Assembly: GCA_002699165.1 (NCBI GenBank)
Contig: PABO01000027.1
Coordinates: 5,225 to 45,669 of the forward strand
Reading direction: 5' to 3'
Origin: Chloroflexota bacterium
GTDB taxonomy: Bacteria > Chloroflexota > Dehalococcoidia > Lucifugimonadales > Lucifugimonadaceae
Length of the DNA stretch: 40,445 bases
Part shown: in pieces, positions 1 through 10,046 of the stretch
Position numbering within the stretch: position 1 is the stretch's first letter
Layout of the letters: each line of letters opens with the position of its first letter
Made by a program: the position numbers and the translations under genes
The notes under the pieces: model-generated
Told to the model about the DNA's origin: nothing
The model's database searches: none
What the model saw: only the letters and a program-made list of their open reading frames with translations

Positions 1-36
1 TCTAATTTCATAAATAAAACTTTATTTTTCCATATA

Positions 37-813
37 TTAAATCCTAATTCTTTTAGAGGGGAAAATAAAAAAACTTAATGTAGCTGATATAAGAAAATAA
101 TTATTTTCTAAAATTAAACTATTAATTACTAGCAATACACTAATAATAATTACCAAATAAAAGTATAAGTGTCTTGATTTTTTTTCTCCTAAAATAACTG
201 CAATGGTATTTTTATTTCCATTTTTATCATTTTCAATATCTCTAATATTATTTACTAAAATAATTAGACTTGCAGAAATACCAGGAATTAAAGAAAGTAT
301 TAATAATTTAAATGTAGGATAAATATCAAAAATATAAAGGCTTCCAAGAATAGTCATAGGTCCAAATACAATTATTACTCCTAGTTCTCCAAATCCATTA
401 TATCCATAAGGCTTAGGTCCTCCTGTGTATGAATATGCTAATAAAAATAAAATTACACCTAAAATTATTGTGAAAAAATCACTAATCAGGAATGCAAATA
501 AGCCTAAAGATAAACATATAATAAATATTATTATTATGATTACGTTCATCTCATATTTTGAAAGATAACCTTGTTGGGATGCTCTCATAGGGCCCACTCT
601 ATTCTCATCATCCAAACCTTTATTAAAGTCTTGAATATCATTAAGCAAATTTACTAAAATTTGTAAAAAAATCCCTATTGATAGTACTAAAGCTATTCTA
701 TAAATTTCTACAGAATTATTAAAACCAATTGAAACTGCAATAAGTAATGGTCCCAATACAGCAGGCAAGGTTTTTAATCTAAATCCAATTAATACAGAGT
801 TTAATTTATCCAT
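37..813 (-). CDS. menA: 1,4-dihydroxy-2-naphthoate polyprenyltransferase (MenA); C-terminus apparently truncated by a frameshift near 67-73
   Basis: UbiA-type polytopic membrane protein with [11 protein letters not shown] and [16 protein letters not shown] (two Asp-rich prenyltransferase motifs); start overlaps menB in a men gene cluster. Confidence 0.85.
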   Translation of the reverse strand: MDKLNSVLIGFRLKTLPAVLGPLLIAVSIGFNNSVEIYRIALVLSIGIFLQILVNLLNDIQDFNKGLDDENRVGPMRASQQGYLSKYEMNVIIIIIFIICLSLGLFAFLISDFFTIILGVILFLLAYSYTGGPKPYGYNGFGELGVIIVFGPMTILGSLYIFDIYPTFKLLILSLIPGISASLIILVNNIRDIENDKNGNKNTIAVILGEKKSRHLYFYLVIIISVLLVINSLILENNYFLISATLSFFIFPSKRIRI

Positions 814-1633
814 GAAAAGGCGGTTTAGGAAATTTAGAGAAATCAGGATTTCGTTTTTCTACGAAAGCGTTTTTCCCTTCTTTGGCTTCTTCTGTCATGT
901 AATACATCATAGTTATATCTCCTGCCATATTTTGAAGACCAGCTAATCCATCAGATTCTGCTATAAATGTATTTTTTAGGAATCTAATAGCAGTTGGACT
1001 TTTTGTAAGAATTTTTTTTGCCCAACTTATACCTTCTTTTTCTAGATCATCATATTTTACAATTTTATTTATTAATCCCATATCAAGAGCTTCTTCAGCA
1101 TTATATTGATCGCATAAGAACCAAATTTCTTTTGCCTTTTTGGTTCCCACTAGTCTTACTAGCTCTGAGCTCCCAAAACCTGCGTCGAATGATCCAACTC
1201 TTGGACCAGTTTGCCCAAATATAGCATTCTCAGAGGCAATTGTAAGATCGCATATTACTTGAAGCACATGTCCACCTCCAATAGCATATCCACTTACTAA
1301 GGCTATTACAGGTTTAGGCATGTATCTTATAAATCTTTGTAATGGAAGAACTCCAAGAGTTGGATTCCCTTTATCATCGTTGTATCCACCATGACCTCTA
1401 ACCTTTTGATCTCCTCCAGAACAAAAAGCTTTTTCTCCAGCTCCTCTAAATAAAACAACTCCTGTTTCGTCATCTTCTGCAGCTTCTTGGAACGCAACTG
1501 ATAACTCTTGAATTGTTTCAGGTCTAAAAGCATTTCTTACTTCTGGTCTATTAATAGTAATTTTAGTAATTCCTTCAAAATAATCTACTAAAATATCTTC
1601 ATATTCATTTTTAGTTTGCCATTTAATTGTCAT
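806..1633 (-). CDS. menB: 1,4-dihydroxy-2-naphthoyl-CoA synthase (MenB), crotonase family
   Basis: [48 protein letters not shown] motifs typical of MenB; men cluster context. Confidence 0.95.
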   Translation of the reverse strand: MTIKWQTKNEYEDILVDYFEGITKITINRPEVRNAFRPETIQELSVAFQEAAEDDETGVVLFRGAGEKAFCSGGDQKVRGHGGYNDDKGNPTLGVLPLQRFIRYMPKPVIALVSGYAIGGGHVLQVICDLTIASENAIFGQTGPRVGSFDAGFGSSELVRLVGTKKAKEIWFLCDQYNAEEALDMGLINKIVKYDDLEKEGISWAKKILTKSPTAIRFLKNTFIAESDGLAGLQNMAGDITMMYYMTEEAKEGKNAFVEKRNPDFSKFPKPPFHG

Positions 1634-2426
1634 TATTTTCTCCGAGAATAAAATCCTTGACTTCCCTACTTACAAATATAGGGTTTTCTAATATTATATT
1701 ATGTCCTGATTCTGGAACCATTATAGTTTTTGATTTTCTTATAGATTTAGAAAGTATTTTTGAAATATTTTCATATTTATTATCGTGCTCCCCATACATT
1801 ATTAGCGTTCGATTCATGATTTTTTTTAGACTCTCTAAAAGATTATTTTGTATACCTTGCCCTTGATATTTTAAGTTTAAGGCAAGCCCTAAAGAATTAT
1901 TTTTTAACCTCAGGTTTCTATGCTTATTTTTCTTTTCTACTGACAATTTTTTTTCTGACTCCCAAAGTGGTATTGACTCCCAATAATTAACAAAATCTTC
2001 TATTTTATTTTTTTCAAGTAATTTAATTAAATTTTTATCAGAATCAGTCCTTTTTTTCTTCTCTATTTCATTTTCTAATCCATAGGAGGCACTACATAAA
2101 ATAAGATTATTTATTTTATTTTGACATTTTGTAGCTAAGTGCATTGCATTTCTACCACCAAGAGAATATCCAAGTAAATTAACTTTATTTATTTTTAGTT
2201 CATCAAGAATTTCTAATATTAGTTCAATAGATTTATCAAAAGTATAATAGGATTCATCACTTATCATTGATTTCCCATGTCCTATCAAATCGATACTTAT
2301 TACTCTAAAAAATTGTTTCAAATATTTTGAAATTTCTTCAAAAGATTTATGAGAGCCTGTAAATCCATGAATTAACATGATTGGTAACCCATTTCCCTCT
2401 ATTTTATAAAACAACTTATTCATCAA
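1623..2426 (-). CDS. menH: alpha/beta hydrolase, MenH-like (SHCHC synthase)
   Basis: [28 protein letters not shown] nucleophile elbow, C-terminal [11 protein letters not shown] His; overlaps menD and menB. Confidence 0.8.
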   Translation of the reverse strand: MMNKLFYKIEGNGLPIMLIHGFTGSHKSFEEISKYLKQFFRVISIDLIGHGKSMISDESYYTFDKSIELILEILDELKINKVNLLGYSLGGRNAMHLATKCQNKINNLILCSASYGLENEIEKKKRTDSDKNLIKLLEKNKIEDFVNYWESIPLWESEKKLSVEKKNKHRNLRLKNNSLGLALNLKYQGQGIQNNLLESLKKIMNRTLIMYGEHDNKYENISKILSKSIRKSKTIMVPESGHNIILENPIFVSREVKDFILGENNDN

Positions 2427-4101
2427 AATTTATATTTTCAATTACCTTTTTAATATGAGAATTATAATTGTGATAATCAGTATTTTTGAAGTTCATCTCA
2501 ATGATATTAATATTATTTTTAATCTCTTTATTTATTATTCCCTTAAGTTCACTTTCTTTAGTAGGATTAAAATATCCAATTTTCAAACTATTACTTAGCT
2601 CTGATAAATTTATATTTTCATGAGGAGTAATAAACCATTCATCATAGAAATCAACTAGATCTTTTGATTGAGGGAGTAAATTGAAAATTTGACCTCCTCC
2701 ATTATTATTTACAATGATAGTCAGATTTTTTGCATTTCTTTTTGCAGTAATCAAACCTCCTAAGTCATGAATAAAAGCTAAATCTCCTAAATCCAAAAAA
2801 ACATGATTATCAGTAATAGAACTAATACCAGAAGCAATAGAAATATTACCATCAATCCCTGATAACCCTCTATTACCAATAAATCTTATATCATCGCATT
2901 TATTTAATATTATGTCTAAAATTCTTATTGGTAAGGAATTTCCTGAAATATAAATTGAATTTTTAGGTAAATTGTTAATAATAGATTTTTTATAAGTAAT
3001 TTCATCAATTTGAGAAAAGTTCTTATTTATACTTTCTCTGGCTTTATTATTTAAGTTTTTAAAATATCTGTTTCTTTTTTCATGATTATTTAAAAATAAA
3101 TTATTTTGATTTTTCAGTTCATTTAATATAATATCCAGGCCTAAGAGATGTAAATCTATTTCAAAAAATTCATGAGCTATTCTCTCTGAATCTTCAATAA
3201 ATATATGATTATTAGCTTTTTCCATATTTTTCGATATATATTTAGAAACAGGTAATGATCCAATATGAATTATAGTTTCAGAATTAATTCTTTTATCTTC
3301 TTCTCGGAAAATCATATCCCCTGTATCTATAATGGTATTATTTTCATAGTAATCTGATTTTCTTAGGTTTGATAAAGGATCAGCAACAATAGGCCAATTT
3401 ACTATTTTAGCTAATTCTAATATTTCACTATTTTCAAATTTGTGAGATCCAACAATTATTACACCTTTTTTATTAACAACCATATCTAAGAAAAGTTTTA
3501 ATTTTTCAGGACCTAAAATTATTTTTTTATTATCAGTTATTTTTTTTCTAACATTTGATTTTATTTTTATAAAATCTTTATCTGTAAAAGGTTCTTCAAA
3601 TTGCCAATTAATATGTACTGGCCCTTGTGGTGCATTTTCAGATAAATAAACTGATTTATATGCAACATTAGATATAAAATTTGTTTTATCAGTTATAGGA
3701 ATATCATAAAACCAATTAATATTATTTTTATATATATCGCTCTGAATTAAAGTTTGATTTGAACCTGTATCTCGATAATGCATAGGTCGATCCGAGGTAA
3801 TTACAATAAGTGGAACTTTTGAATAAAATGATTCAGCTATTGCGGGGCTATAATTTAATGTAGCTGTTCCTGAAGTACATATTAATACAGTTGCTTTATT
3901 TGAAATCTTAGATCTACCCAAAGCGAAATATCCTGCAGATCTCTCATCTAGTACTAAATGTACGTTAAAAAGGTGCTTGTTTTTTAGAATATTGTTAACT
4001 AGAGGAGTTGATCTTGAACCTGGACTTATAACTATATCCTTGACTGAATAAGTTACTAACTGCTCTAAAAAAATATTTATTTGTTTGTCATGATTTAGCA
4101 T
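2416..4101 (-). CDS. menD: SEPHCHC synthase (MenD), ThDP-dependent
   Basis: SPGSRSTPLV N-terminus, LVLDERSAGYFALGRSK, ICTSGTATLNYSPAIAE, NNNGGGQIFNLLPQ. Confidence 0.95.
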   Translation of the reverse strand: MLNHDKQINIFLEQLVTYSVKDIVISPGSRSTPLVNNILKNKHLFNVHLVLDERSAGYFALGRSKISNKATVLICTSGTATLNYSPAIAESFYSKVPLIVITSDRPMHYRDTGSNQTLIQSDIYKNNINWFYDIPITDKTNFISNVAYKSVYLSENAPQGPVHINWQFEEPFTDKDFIKIKSNVRKKITDNKKIILGPEKLKLFLDMVVNKKGVIIVGSHKFENSEILELAKIVNWPIVADPLSNLRKSDYYENNTIIDTGDMIFREEDKRINSETIIHIGSLPVSKYISKNMEKANNHIFIEDSERIAHEFFEIDLHLLGLDIILNELKNQNNLFLNNHEKRNRYFKNLNNKARESINKNFSQIDEITYKKSIINNLPKNSIYISGNSLPIRILDIILNKCDDIRFIGNRGLSGIDGNISIASGISSITDNHVFLDLGDLAFIHDLGGLITAKRNAKNLTIIVNNNGGGQIFNLLPQSKDLVDFYDEWFITPHENINLSELSNSLKIGYFNPTKESELKGIINKEIKNNINIIEMNFKNTDYHNYNSHIKKVIENINFDE

Positions 4102-4102
4102 T

Positions 4103-5296
4103 TTATTCTTCTGAAATTGATTTATTTATAGCTTGAAATTTAGAATTAAGCTCATTTATTTCATATTTTATTTTAGAGTTTTTAATAATCCCATTTCCAG
4201 CAAATGTTATGAATTTTTTATTTCTTTTACTATATTTAGCACATCTTAATGCTGCAAAAAAATATGAAGAATTATTTTCTACATATCCTATGGAACCTGT
4301 GTATAAACCTCTGTAAAAGGGTTCATTATTTTTAATCCATTCTTTGGCTTCAGATATAGGGAATCCAGCTAGAGCTGGAGAAGGATGAAGCAATCTTATA
4401 AAGTTGAAAAAATCATTTTTTTCAACTTTTGTTTCAAGTTCTAATAAAAGATGATTAATATTACTTAATGATTTTATTTTAATTTTCGATTTACTAATTT
4501 TATTTTTTGAAAGTTTTGATAGTTGTTTTTCTAAAAAATTCACGACAATTTTATGCTCTTCAAGTAAAGTAGTGTTACTAAAGTTTTTTTCTATTTCTTC
4601 CTTATTTTGACCGTAATTTGGAATGGAGCCTGCTAAAGCATCTGTGGTGATCTTTTTTTCATTATATTGAAATACTTTTTCAGGAGTGGATCCAAAAAAA
4701 TATTCCTCATCATTTTTATAAAGAAAAGTTACACAATCAGGATATTCTTTAGTCATATTTAATAATGTTTGTTTTAAATTAATCTCTGTGTTTGAATATT
4801 CTCTTGATTCTCCTACTACAATTTTTTCTAGTTTACTATTGGAGATATCATCTTTTGCTTTTTCAACTAAATTTACCCATAAATCGTAATTATATTCTTT
4901 AGTTTTCATTTCTTTATTAGTAATAAAATTTGATTGTGTAGTACTACTAATAATATTTTCATATATATTTTTATTCTTTCCAAATTCTTTGATTTTTTCT
5001 TTATCAAAAATCAATGTGTATGATGGGAAAATAAATTCAGCATTTGGATACTCTTTCCAAATTTCTTCTTTTTTATTATTTGAAATATCAAAAGAAATAC
5101 TCCCAAAGCCAATTTTTTTCTTTTTAAGCATACTTAGGACTTTGTTTTTGAAATTATCGTAATTACTATAATCTTCTAGCTTTATGCTTTCTGAATTTCC
5201 AAATGAAGCTACTATTTTTTTCTCTGAAGGAGAAATTAATAAGCGATTAGGATGGTTGTCTAATATTGACGATAGTAAATGAAAATAATTTAGCAT
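4103..5296 (-). CDS. menF: isochorismate synthase (MenF/EntC-like), chorismate-binding enzyme
   Basis: chorismate-binding signatures LLHPSPALAGFPISEAKEWI, FYRGLYTGSIGYVE, TFAGNGI; first gene of men cluster. Confidence 0.9.
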   Translation of the reverse strand: MLNYFHLLSSILDNHPNRLLISPSEKKIVASFGNSESIKLEDYSNYDNFKNKVLSMLKKKKIGFGSISFDISNNKKEEIWKEYPNAEFIFPSYTLIFDKEKIKEFGKNKNIYENIISSTTQSNFITNKEMKTKEYNYDLWVNLVEKAKDDISNSKLEKIVVGESREYSNTEINLKQTLLNMTKEYPDCVTFLYKNDEEYFFGSTPEKVFQYNEKKITTDALAGSIPNYGQNKEEIEKNFSNTTLLEEHKIVVNFLEKQLSKLSKNKISKSKIKIKSLSNINHLLLELETKVEKNDFFNFIRLLHPSPALAGFPISEAKEWIKNNEPFYRGLYTGSIGYVENNSSYFFAALRCAKYSKRNKKFITFAGNGIIKNSKIKYEINELNSKFQAINKSISEE

Positions 5297-5301
5297 ATTT
5301 C

Positions 5302-5338
5302 TTGAATCAAAAAATTTTTGGATTCAATTATTATTATA
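5302..5338 (-). promoter_or_regulatory. candidate men-operon promoter/5' leader: TATAAT box followed by an inverted repeat directly upstream of menF ATG
   Basis: minus strand TATAAT at 5338-5333, then TTGAATCCAAAAATTTTTTGATTCAA (perfect 7-bp arms 5302-5308 / 5321-5327) ending 6 nt before the menF ATG; no convincing -35. Confidence 0.35.
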
Positions 5339-7015
5339 CTATCTTCCAAACTGATTTGAAATGTCATCATAATCCAATTTTATGATAGCTGGTCTTCCAT
5401 GTGGGTCCCAGGGACTTTCAGTTTTTTCTAAGTCACTTATTAATTTATGACACTCTTCATTTGTTAGGGAGTCCCCTGCTCTAACTGCACTATGGCATGC
5501 AAGTCTTTTAGAAATAATTTCTTTAGGTGTATCTGTATTTTTTTTATCTAAGTCTTTAGAAATTAGGTCTAAGATATAACTTATATCAGAGGATTTAGTT
5601 TTATAAATTCCAACAAAAGGAACACTTCTTACAATTATTTGGCCAGTAGCAGATTCTTCTAAGTCCCATCCTAATTCTTCAAATTTTTCAATATTTTCTA
5701 TGATTTTTGAATTCATAATTATCCCTAGATCTATAAACTTTTCTATATTTAATTTTTGAAACTCACTTGTAAGACTTTGTTCTTTATATTTTTCAAATAA
5801 AATTCTTTCGTGAGCTGCATGTTGATCGATAATATATATACCATCTGGACCTTCACAAATAATAAAAGATTTTTTTATTTGACCTATAAATCTAAGTATA
5901 GGAAGAGAATCCTTAAGTGAAAAGTTTTCTTTTTCAAAAAGATTTTCCTGTAAAAAATCTTCATTTATGTAACTTGATATTTCATTTTTAGTGCTGCTAA
6001 ACGAAGTAAAAGTATTGGCCGGAATTTCCTCGTTTAATAATTTAGAAACTGAATTATAAACAAATGAGAGTATAGTATTTTCATCAGAAAATTTCACTTC
6101 ATGTTTTTGAGGATGTATGTTTACATCTACAAAATCATAAGGAACAGTTAAGTTAATAGATACTATAGGAAACTTTTTTGTTGAATATTGCATGAATGGC
6201 CTGTAGGCATTTTCTAACGTAAATAAAATTTTAGAATTTCGAATGATTCTATTATTTACGAAAATATTCATTCTAGATCTATTCCCAAAGGTTTTTTGTG
6301 GTTTGGATATCAATCCTTCTATCTCAAAATTTTCTTTTTTTTCACTTAATTCAATAACATCACTTTTTGAAAGACCATACAAATTAGAAATCAAATAAAA
6401 CAAATCCTTATCTCCATTTGTTTTGATCTTGATTTTTTCATCAATAAAAAGTTCAAAAGAAATTGATGGATATGATTGAGATATTCCCACTATAAAGTTT
6501 TGTATTTTAGAGGTTTCTGATCTTGTTGAGGATAAAAACTTCAATCTTGCAGGAGTCTCTTTGAAAATTTCACTAATTTCAATTCTGGTACCATAATTAG
6601 AAGCAGTTTTGATATTATTTATTTTTTCCCCATGACTAATAATTATCTCTTGTGCAAAATTATTTGATCTTATTCTAGATTTACATTTTATTTTAGATAT
6701 TGAAGCAATTGAAGATAATGCTTCTCCTCTAAATCCTAAAGTATCAACGGAATAAATTTCCTTTTTATTTTTTATTTTGGATGTAGAGTGTCTTTCAAAA
6801 GCTAATTCTATTTCTTCAGGAATTATTCCATCTCCATCATCTGTTATTGAAATATATTTTTTCCCACCATCAAGAATTTCAATTATAATTTTTTTTGAAT
6901 TTGCATCTATAGAATTTTCTACTAATTCTTTAATAATTGATAGTGGATTTTCAATTACTTCTCCCGCAGCAATTAGTAAAGATATTTCTTTAGGTAATCT
7001 ATTTATTTTATTCAT
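5339..7015 (-). CDS. mutL: DNA mismatch repair protein MutL
   Basis: GHKL ATPase motifs (ELVENSIDANSKKI, DDGDGI, TLGFRGEAL), C-terminal DQHAAHERILFE and HGRPAII. Confidence 0.95.
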   Translation of the reverse strand: MNKINRLPKEISLLIAAGEVIENPLSIIKELVENSIDANSKKIIIEILDGGKKYISITDDGDGIIPEEIELAFERHSTSKIKNKKEIYSVDTLGFRGEALSSIASISKIKCKSRIRSNNFAQEIIISHGEKINNIKTASNYGTRIEISEIFKETPARLKFLSSTRSETSKIQNFIVGISQSYPSISFELFIDEKIKIKTNGDKDLFYLISNLYGLSKSDVIELSEKKENFEIEGLISKPQKTFGNRSRMNIFVNNRIIRNSKILFTLENAYRPFMQYSTKKFPIVSINLTVPYDFVDVNIHPQKHEVKFSDENTILSFVYNSVSKLLNEEIPANTFTSFSSTKNEISSYINEDFLQENLFEKENFSLKDSLPILRFIGQIKKSFIICEGPDGIYIIDQHAAHERILFEKYKEQSLTSEFQKLNIEKFIDLGIIMNSKIIENIEKFEELGWDLEESATGQIIVRSVPFVGIYKTKSSDISYILDLISKDLDKKNTDTPKEIISKRLACHSAVRAGDSLTNEECHKLISDLEKTESPWDPHGRPAIIKLDYDDISNQFGR

Positions 7016-8227
7016 TTATATTTTAGATAGGCTTTTAGCCCAATAAATACTTGTTATAGCAAATAATAAAGTAATAATTGCGGTAAATAAAGTAGTGATT
7101 TCTGCTCCAAAATGACCAAATGCCCAACCCATTGGTAGCATACTTAAGGGCATCAATCCCCAAGACATCATAAGTAAACTAATTACACGTGCCCTATACT
7201 CTTCTCCTGCATGCTCCATCATCAATGCCTGCCCTAGACTCCATCTTCCTGTTTCTGAAAATCCCACTATAATCATTGCTATGAGCCCAACTACAAAGAA
7301 ATTTAATGTTGAGACTAATAATAATCCTATCCCCGTTATTATTCCTATAATAATTAGTATCCAACCTCTCTTAGATTCAGAACTTAACGATGCTATTAAT
7401 ATAGAAGATAATATTCCTCCTATTCCTCCTGCGGCCATAAGATTTCCAATTTCACCAGGTGAAGATAAATAAACATCTTTACCGAATACAGGAATCAACA
7501 TTCTAAAAGGACCAGTGCACAAAGCTAAAATAACTGCATGTATCCAAATCAATCTAATTATTTTATTTGTCTTTAAATACTTAAATCCGTTAATGATTTC
7601 TGTTACTGTAGAAGTTTTTTTATTTTTTAATTTAGGTGGAAAATTTGGAACAAAACCTTGAAATATGACTCCAATTGTCATAAGAATGGACACAATCACA
7701 TAAGAATTTAGAGGCCCAAAAAATTCATAAGTATATCCTCCAATAGCTGGTGCAATCATAGTTGTAACTCCCATTTGCATAGCATTTAGTCCTATAGCAT
7801 TAGTTACTAATTTCTTACCAACTAAATCTGGAATTAGTGATTGCCTAGCTGGTACTTGAAGCGCAAACATAGCTCCTTGAGTTATAGAAACTATTAATAA
7901 GTGACTCCAATGTAAAACATCAAAAGAAATGAGAATAATGATAATTACACTCTGGATCATATTTACACTTTGTGAAAATTGAATAAGCCTCTTTTTATTT
8001 ACTTTTTCTCCAAGCACACCTCCAAACATAGAAAATAGCAAAAGAGATGGAGCAAACCCTGCTGAAACTATACCAGTTATGAAAGCATTAGAGGTTATGT
8101 CGTATACTAAGATACCCCTTACAGCCATTTGGATTTGAAAGCCTGCCATTGAGAAACCTAGACTTAACCACAAATATAGAAAGTTTCTATTTCCCAAGCT
8201 TCTAAATATATTGGTTCTATTATTCAA
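7016..8227 (-). CDS. MFS transporter
   Basis: about 400 aa, many hydrophobic helices, MFS-like LGEKVNKKRLIQ loop; stop abuts the mutL start. Confidence 0.85.
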   Translation of the reverse strand: MNNRTNIFRSLGNRNFLYLWLSLGFSMAGFQIQMAVRGILVYDITSNAFITGIVSAGFAPSLLLFSMFGGVLGEKVNKKRLIQFSQSVNMIQSVIIIILISFDVLHWSHLLIVSITQGAMFALQVPARQSLIPDLVGKKLVTNAIGLNAMQMGVTTMIAPAIGGYTYEFFGPLNSYVIVSILMTIGVIFQGFVPNFPPKLKNKKTSTVTEIINGFKYLKTNKIIRLIWIHAVILALCTGPFRMLIPVFGKDVYLSSPGEIGNLMAAGGIGGILSSILIASLSSESKRGWILIIIGIITGIGLLLVSTLNFFVVGLIAMIIVGFSETGRWSLGQALMMEHAGEEYRARVISLLMMSWGLMPLSMLPMGWAFGHFGAEITTLFTAIITLLFAITSIYWAKSLSKI

Positions 8228-8231
8228 ATGA

Positions 8232-8966
8232 TTAATTTTCTAGTTTACTTAATAAATCTTCAAATTCCTTAACCTTTATATAATCCTCATTTAGTAAACT
8301 ATATGCCCTACTTATATATGCAGAAATTATTTTTTCTGATTCAGAATTTTCTAAATCAACATATTCTAGTAATTTATTTATTTTTCTATTTTCTGGGATG
8401 ATTTTACTTATTAATTCTATGTCTTTTTTTATATCTTTTATTTCATCTAATTCATTGTTATCCTTAGAAAAATTTATTTTTCCAAGGAGTTTTGTAACTT
8501 CAGTAAGTAAATCTGACTCGCTCATACTCGAGTATTTAGAATTTTTTATCTCAGTTTTTTGTTCAGGGATTTCATTTATTAGTTTATCTATATCATCATA
8601 TTCTTTAGGATTACAAAGATCAGTGTACTCATTAGCCAAACTATTTAATTTTGACATTGAAGAACTTGCATCTTTCGAGTTTATACTACCTCCATATATA
8701 AGATCATCAGATCTTTTTTCTGCTAAAGAAAATAATTTTTCATAATCACCTGAAAATTTTTCTGGAATTGGAGGAAAAATCATTTTTGTCATTTCTTCAT
8801 CTGGAATTTGGTCTTTAAACATTTCAGGAATATATTTAGTTAAGTCTCCTGATATTGGAAAATCCATAATATAAGATGCATATATTTCATCATATTCTTC
8901 AAAATAAATAATCGCATGTCCCTTGGGATTATTTTCATTTCCAAATTTAAAATCTAAGTTTGACAT
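8232..8966 (-). CDS. uncharacterised 244 aa soluble acidic protein
   Basis: long ORF in an otherwise empty interval, tight spacing with the MFS gene; no family recognised. Confidence 0.75.
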   Translation of the reverse strand: MSNLDFKFGNENNPKGHAIIYFEEYDEIYASYIMDFPISGDLTKYIPEMFKDQIPDEEMTKMIFPPIPEKFSGDYEKLFSLAEKRSDDLIYGGSINSKDASSSMSKLNSLANEYTDLCNPKEYDDIDKLINEIPEQKTEIKNSKYSSMSESDLLTEVTKLLGKINFSKDNNELDEIKDIKKDIELISKIIPENRKINKLLEYVDLENSESEKIISAYISRAYSLLNEDYIKVKEFEDLLSKLEN

Positions 8967-9023
8967 ATAATAAAATTCCTTGTTTTAAAAGTTATTAATA
9001 CTAAAATAAATGTAGGAGTAAAA

Positions 9024-10046
9024 ATGTTTTACAAATCACTAATACTACCAATATTACAACTTATCAACCCAGAGTTCTCCCATTTAATAGCTGAAAAATT
9101 TTTTCAATTACCTTTTTTTAAAATATTTACCCCTATTTTATTCAAATCAAAATCAAAAAAAACTAGTACCAATGTTTTAGGAATTGAATTATCCTCCCCT
9201 ATTGGATTAGCTGCGGGTTATGATAAGAATTGTAAAATATTAAATCCATTACTATCTTTGCAGTTTGGATTTGTTACAGGAGGAACAATTACTTTGGAGG
9301 AAAGATTCGGAAATCCTAAACCCAGACTTTTTCATCTTGCTAAAGAAAAATCTCTAATTAATTCACTTGGATTTCCTAGCCTAGGTTTAGAAAAAATAAA
9401 TAAAAATTTACAAATTGATCATGATAATAGTATTTTTTTATCTGTTTCAGGGATTAATGAGGATGAAATAATAGAATGCATAAAAACTCTAGAAAATAAG
9501 ACTGAAGTCTTTGAAATCAATATTTCTAGTCCAAATACCGAGGGATTAAGGCTTTTTCATAATCATTCAGAGTTATCAAAATTAATAGAAAAAATAAAAA
9601 ATATTTCAAAAAATAAAATCTTAATAAAATTACCACCTTGGTTAGAATCAGAAAAACAAATTTTCTTAGATTTAGGTAAAACTGCAATATTATCAGGTGC
9701 GGATGGATTAGTAGTTGCAAATAGTCTGCCTACCAATGATGAAAAATTAGCTGTTGGAAAAGGAGGAAAATCAGGAAAAGTATTAACTTCAAATACTCTA
9801 AGAATGATAGCTGAAACAAGATCTTCTTTAGGCCCAGGTCCTATAATAGTTGCATGTGGAGGAATATTTGATTCTAAAGATGTTTGGAACGCTTTAGCAC
9901 TAGGTGCAGATCTCTGCCAAGGTTATACAGGTTTTATATACGAAGGATTATTATATGCTTACAATATAAATAAAGGCTTGATTCAAATGATGATAGAAAA
10001 AAATGTTAGCTCTATTGATCAAATTAAAGGTAAATCTTTAGTTTAG
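9024..10046 (+). CDS. pyrD: dihydroorotate dehydrogenase, quinone-type (class 2-like)
   Basis: SPIGLAAGYDKN, FEINISSPNTEGLR, IIVACGGIFDSKDVWNALALGADLCQGYTGFIYEG. Confidence 0.92.
   Translation: MFYKSLILPILQLINPEFSHLIAEKFFQLPFFKIFTPILFKSKSKKTSTNVLGIELSSPIGLAAGYDKNCKILNPLLSLQFGFVTGGTITLEERFGNPKPRLFHLAKEKSLINSLGFPSLGLEKINKNLQIDHDNSIFLSVSGINEDEIIECIKTLENKTEVFEINISSPNTEGLRLFHNHSELSKLIEKIKNISKNKILIKLPPWLESEKQIFLDLGKTAILSGADGLVVANSLPTNDEKLAVGKGGKSGKVLTSNTLRMIAETRSSLGPGPIIVACGGIFDSKDVWNALALGADLCQGYTGFIYEGLLYAYNINKGLIQMMIEKNVSSIDQIKGKSLV

Noticed and set aside
1018-1866. Short ORFs 1018-1224 (+), 1327-1533 (-), 1627-1866 (+)
   Set aside because: Overlap menB/menH in alternate frames; low-complexity shadow translations.
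8398-8745. 115 aa plus-strand ORF
   Set aside because: Antisense to the 244 aa minus ORF. The minus frame is longer, has better spacing to neighbours and a more protein-like composition; the plus ORF is a likely shadow.
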